A stretch of DNA of 13,300 bases, from assembly GCF_000721935.1 (NCBI RefSeq), contig NZ_KL585404.1, positions 30,775 to 44,074 of the forward strand, written 5' to 3'. The notes under the pieces are model-generated. The model searched no databases, was not told where the DNA came from, and was given only the letters and a program-made list of their open reading frames with translations. The DNA is from Streptomyces sp. NRRL WC-3549. GTDB lineage: Bacteria > Actinomycetota > Actinomycetes > Streptomycetales > Streptomycetaceae. Shown here one piece after another: positions 13,277 to 13,300 of this stretch; position 1 is the stretch's first letter; each line of letters starts with the position of its first letter. The position numbers and the translations under genes were made by a program.

Positions 13277-13300
13277 CTGTCTCTTGTGTATAAGAGACAG
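13277..13300. other. residual Tn5/Nextera mosaic-end adapter at contig end
   Basis: TGTGTATAAGAGACAG (13285-13300) equals the last 16 bases of the 19-bp Tn5 mosaic end used in Nextera libraries. CTGTCTCTT (13277-13285) equals the first 9 bases of its reverse complement. The result is an inverted adapter-adapter junction. It is artificial and should be trimmed. Confidence 0.88.

Noticed and set aside
13277..13300. Transposon or IS inverted repeat at the window end
   Set aside because: The sequence is the artificial Tn5 mosaic end in adapter-dimer orientation. No target duplication or transposase is present.

Overview
The window is high-GC DNA with strongly GC-biased third codon positions, GTG/TTG starts, and actinobacterial families such as XRE/DUF5753 + DUF397 + HATPase regulatory cassettes. 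It almost certainly comes from a Streptomyces chromosome or a close relative. It appears to run to a contig end: the last 24 bases (13277-13300) look like Nextera/Tn5 mosaic-end adapter rather than genome.

Layout. (1) 1-1477: the 3' part of a probably secreted ADGF-type adenosine deaminase, followed by a strong hairpin (1480-1532) shared with a convergent gene. (2) 1562-3532: a regulatory cassette. An anti-sigma-like HATPase gene (minus) diverges from an XRE/DUF5753 regulator followed by two overlapping DUF397 genes; a perfect 14-bp palindrome (2139-2152) lies between the divergent genes. (3) 3533-4529: gene-poor DNA holding a 9-bp GC-rich tandem repeat, a decayed DUF402 (FomD-like) gene with an internal deletion and a frameshift, and a structured leader before the next operon. 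(4) 4539-11935: a six-gene plus-strand block resembling the inner-membrane and ATPase core of a type IV secretion system (T4SS). It encodes a small two-TM VirB2/TrbC-like protein, a single-pass VirB8-like protein, a polytopic VirB6/TrbL-like protein with signal peptide and Gly/Ser-rich tail, an SCO6880-family protein (two TMs plus a large cytosolic domain), a VirB4-type ATPase with intact Walker A, and a VirD4/TraG-like membrane protein whose Walker A is missing. (5) 11991-13276: convergent GNAT acetyltransferase (minus), a receiver-domain remnant of a LuxR/NarL response regulator (plus), and the C-terminal half of an alpha/beta hydrolase (minus).

How the genes work together. The T4SS-like genes are tightly packed (11-nt, TTGA and 2-nt junctions), so they probably form one transcription unit making one membrane complex. 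No relaxase, replication gene, integrase or peptidoglycan hydrolase is in the window. Streptomyces conjugation normally uses the single FtsK-like TraB protein, so this looks like a chromosomal T4SS-like machine of unknown cargo. Its most unusual points are the apparent two-gene split of VirB3/VirB4 functions and the coupling-protein-like ATPase that seems unable to bind ATP in the usual way.
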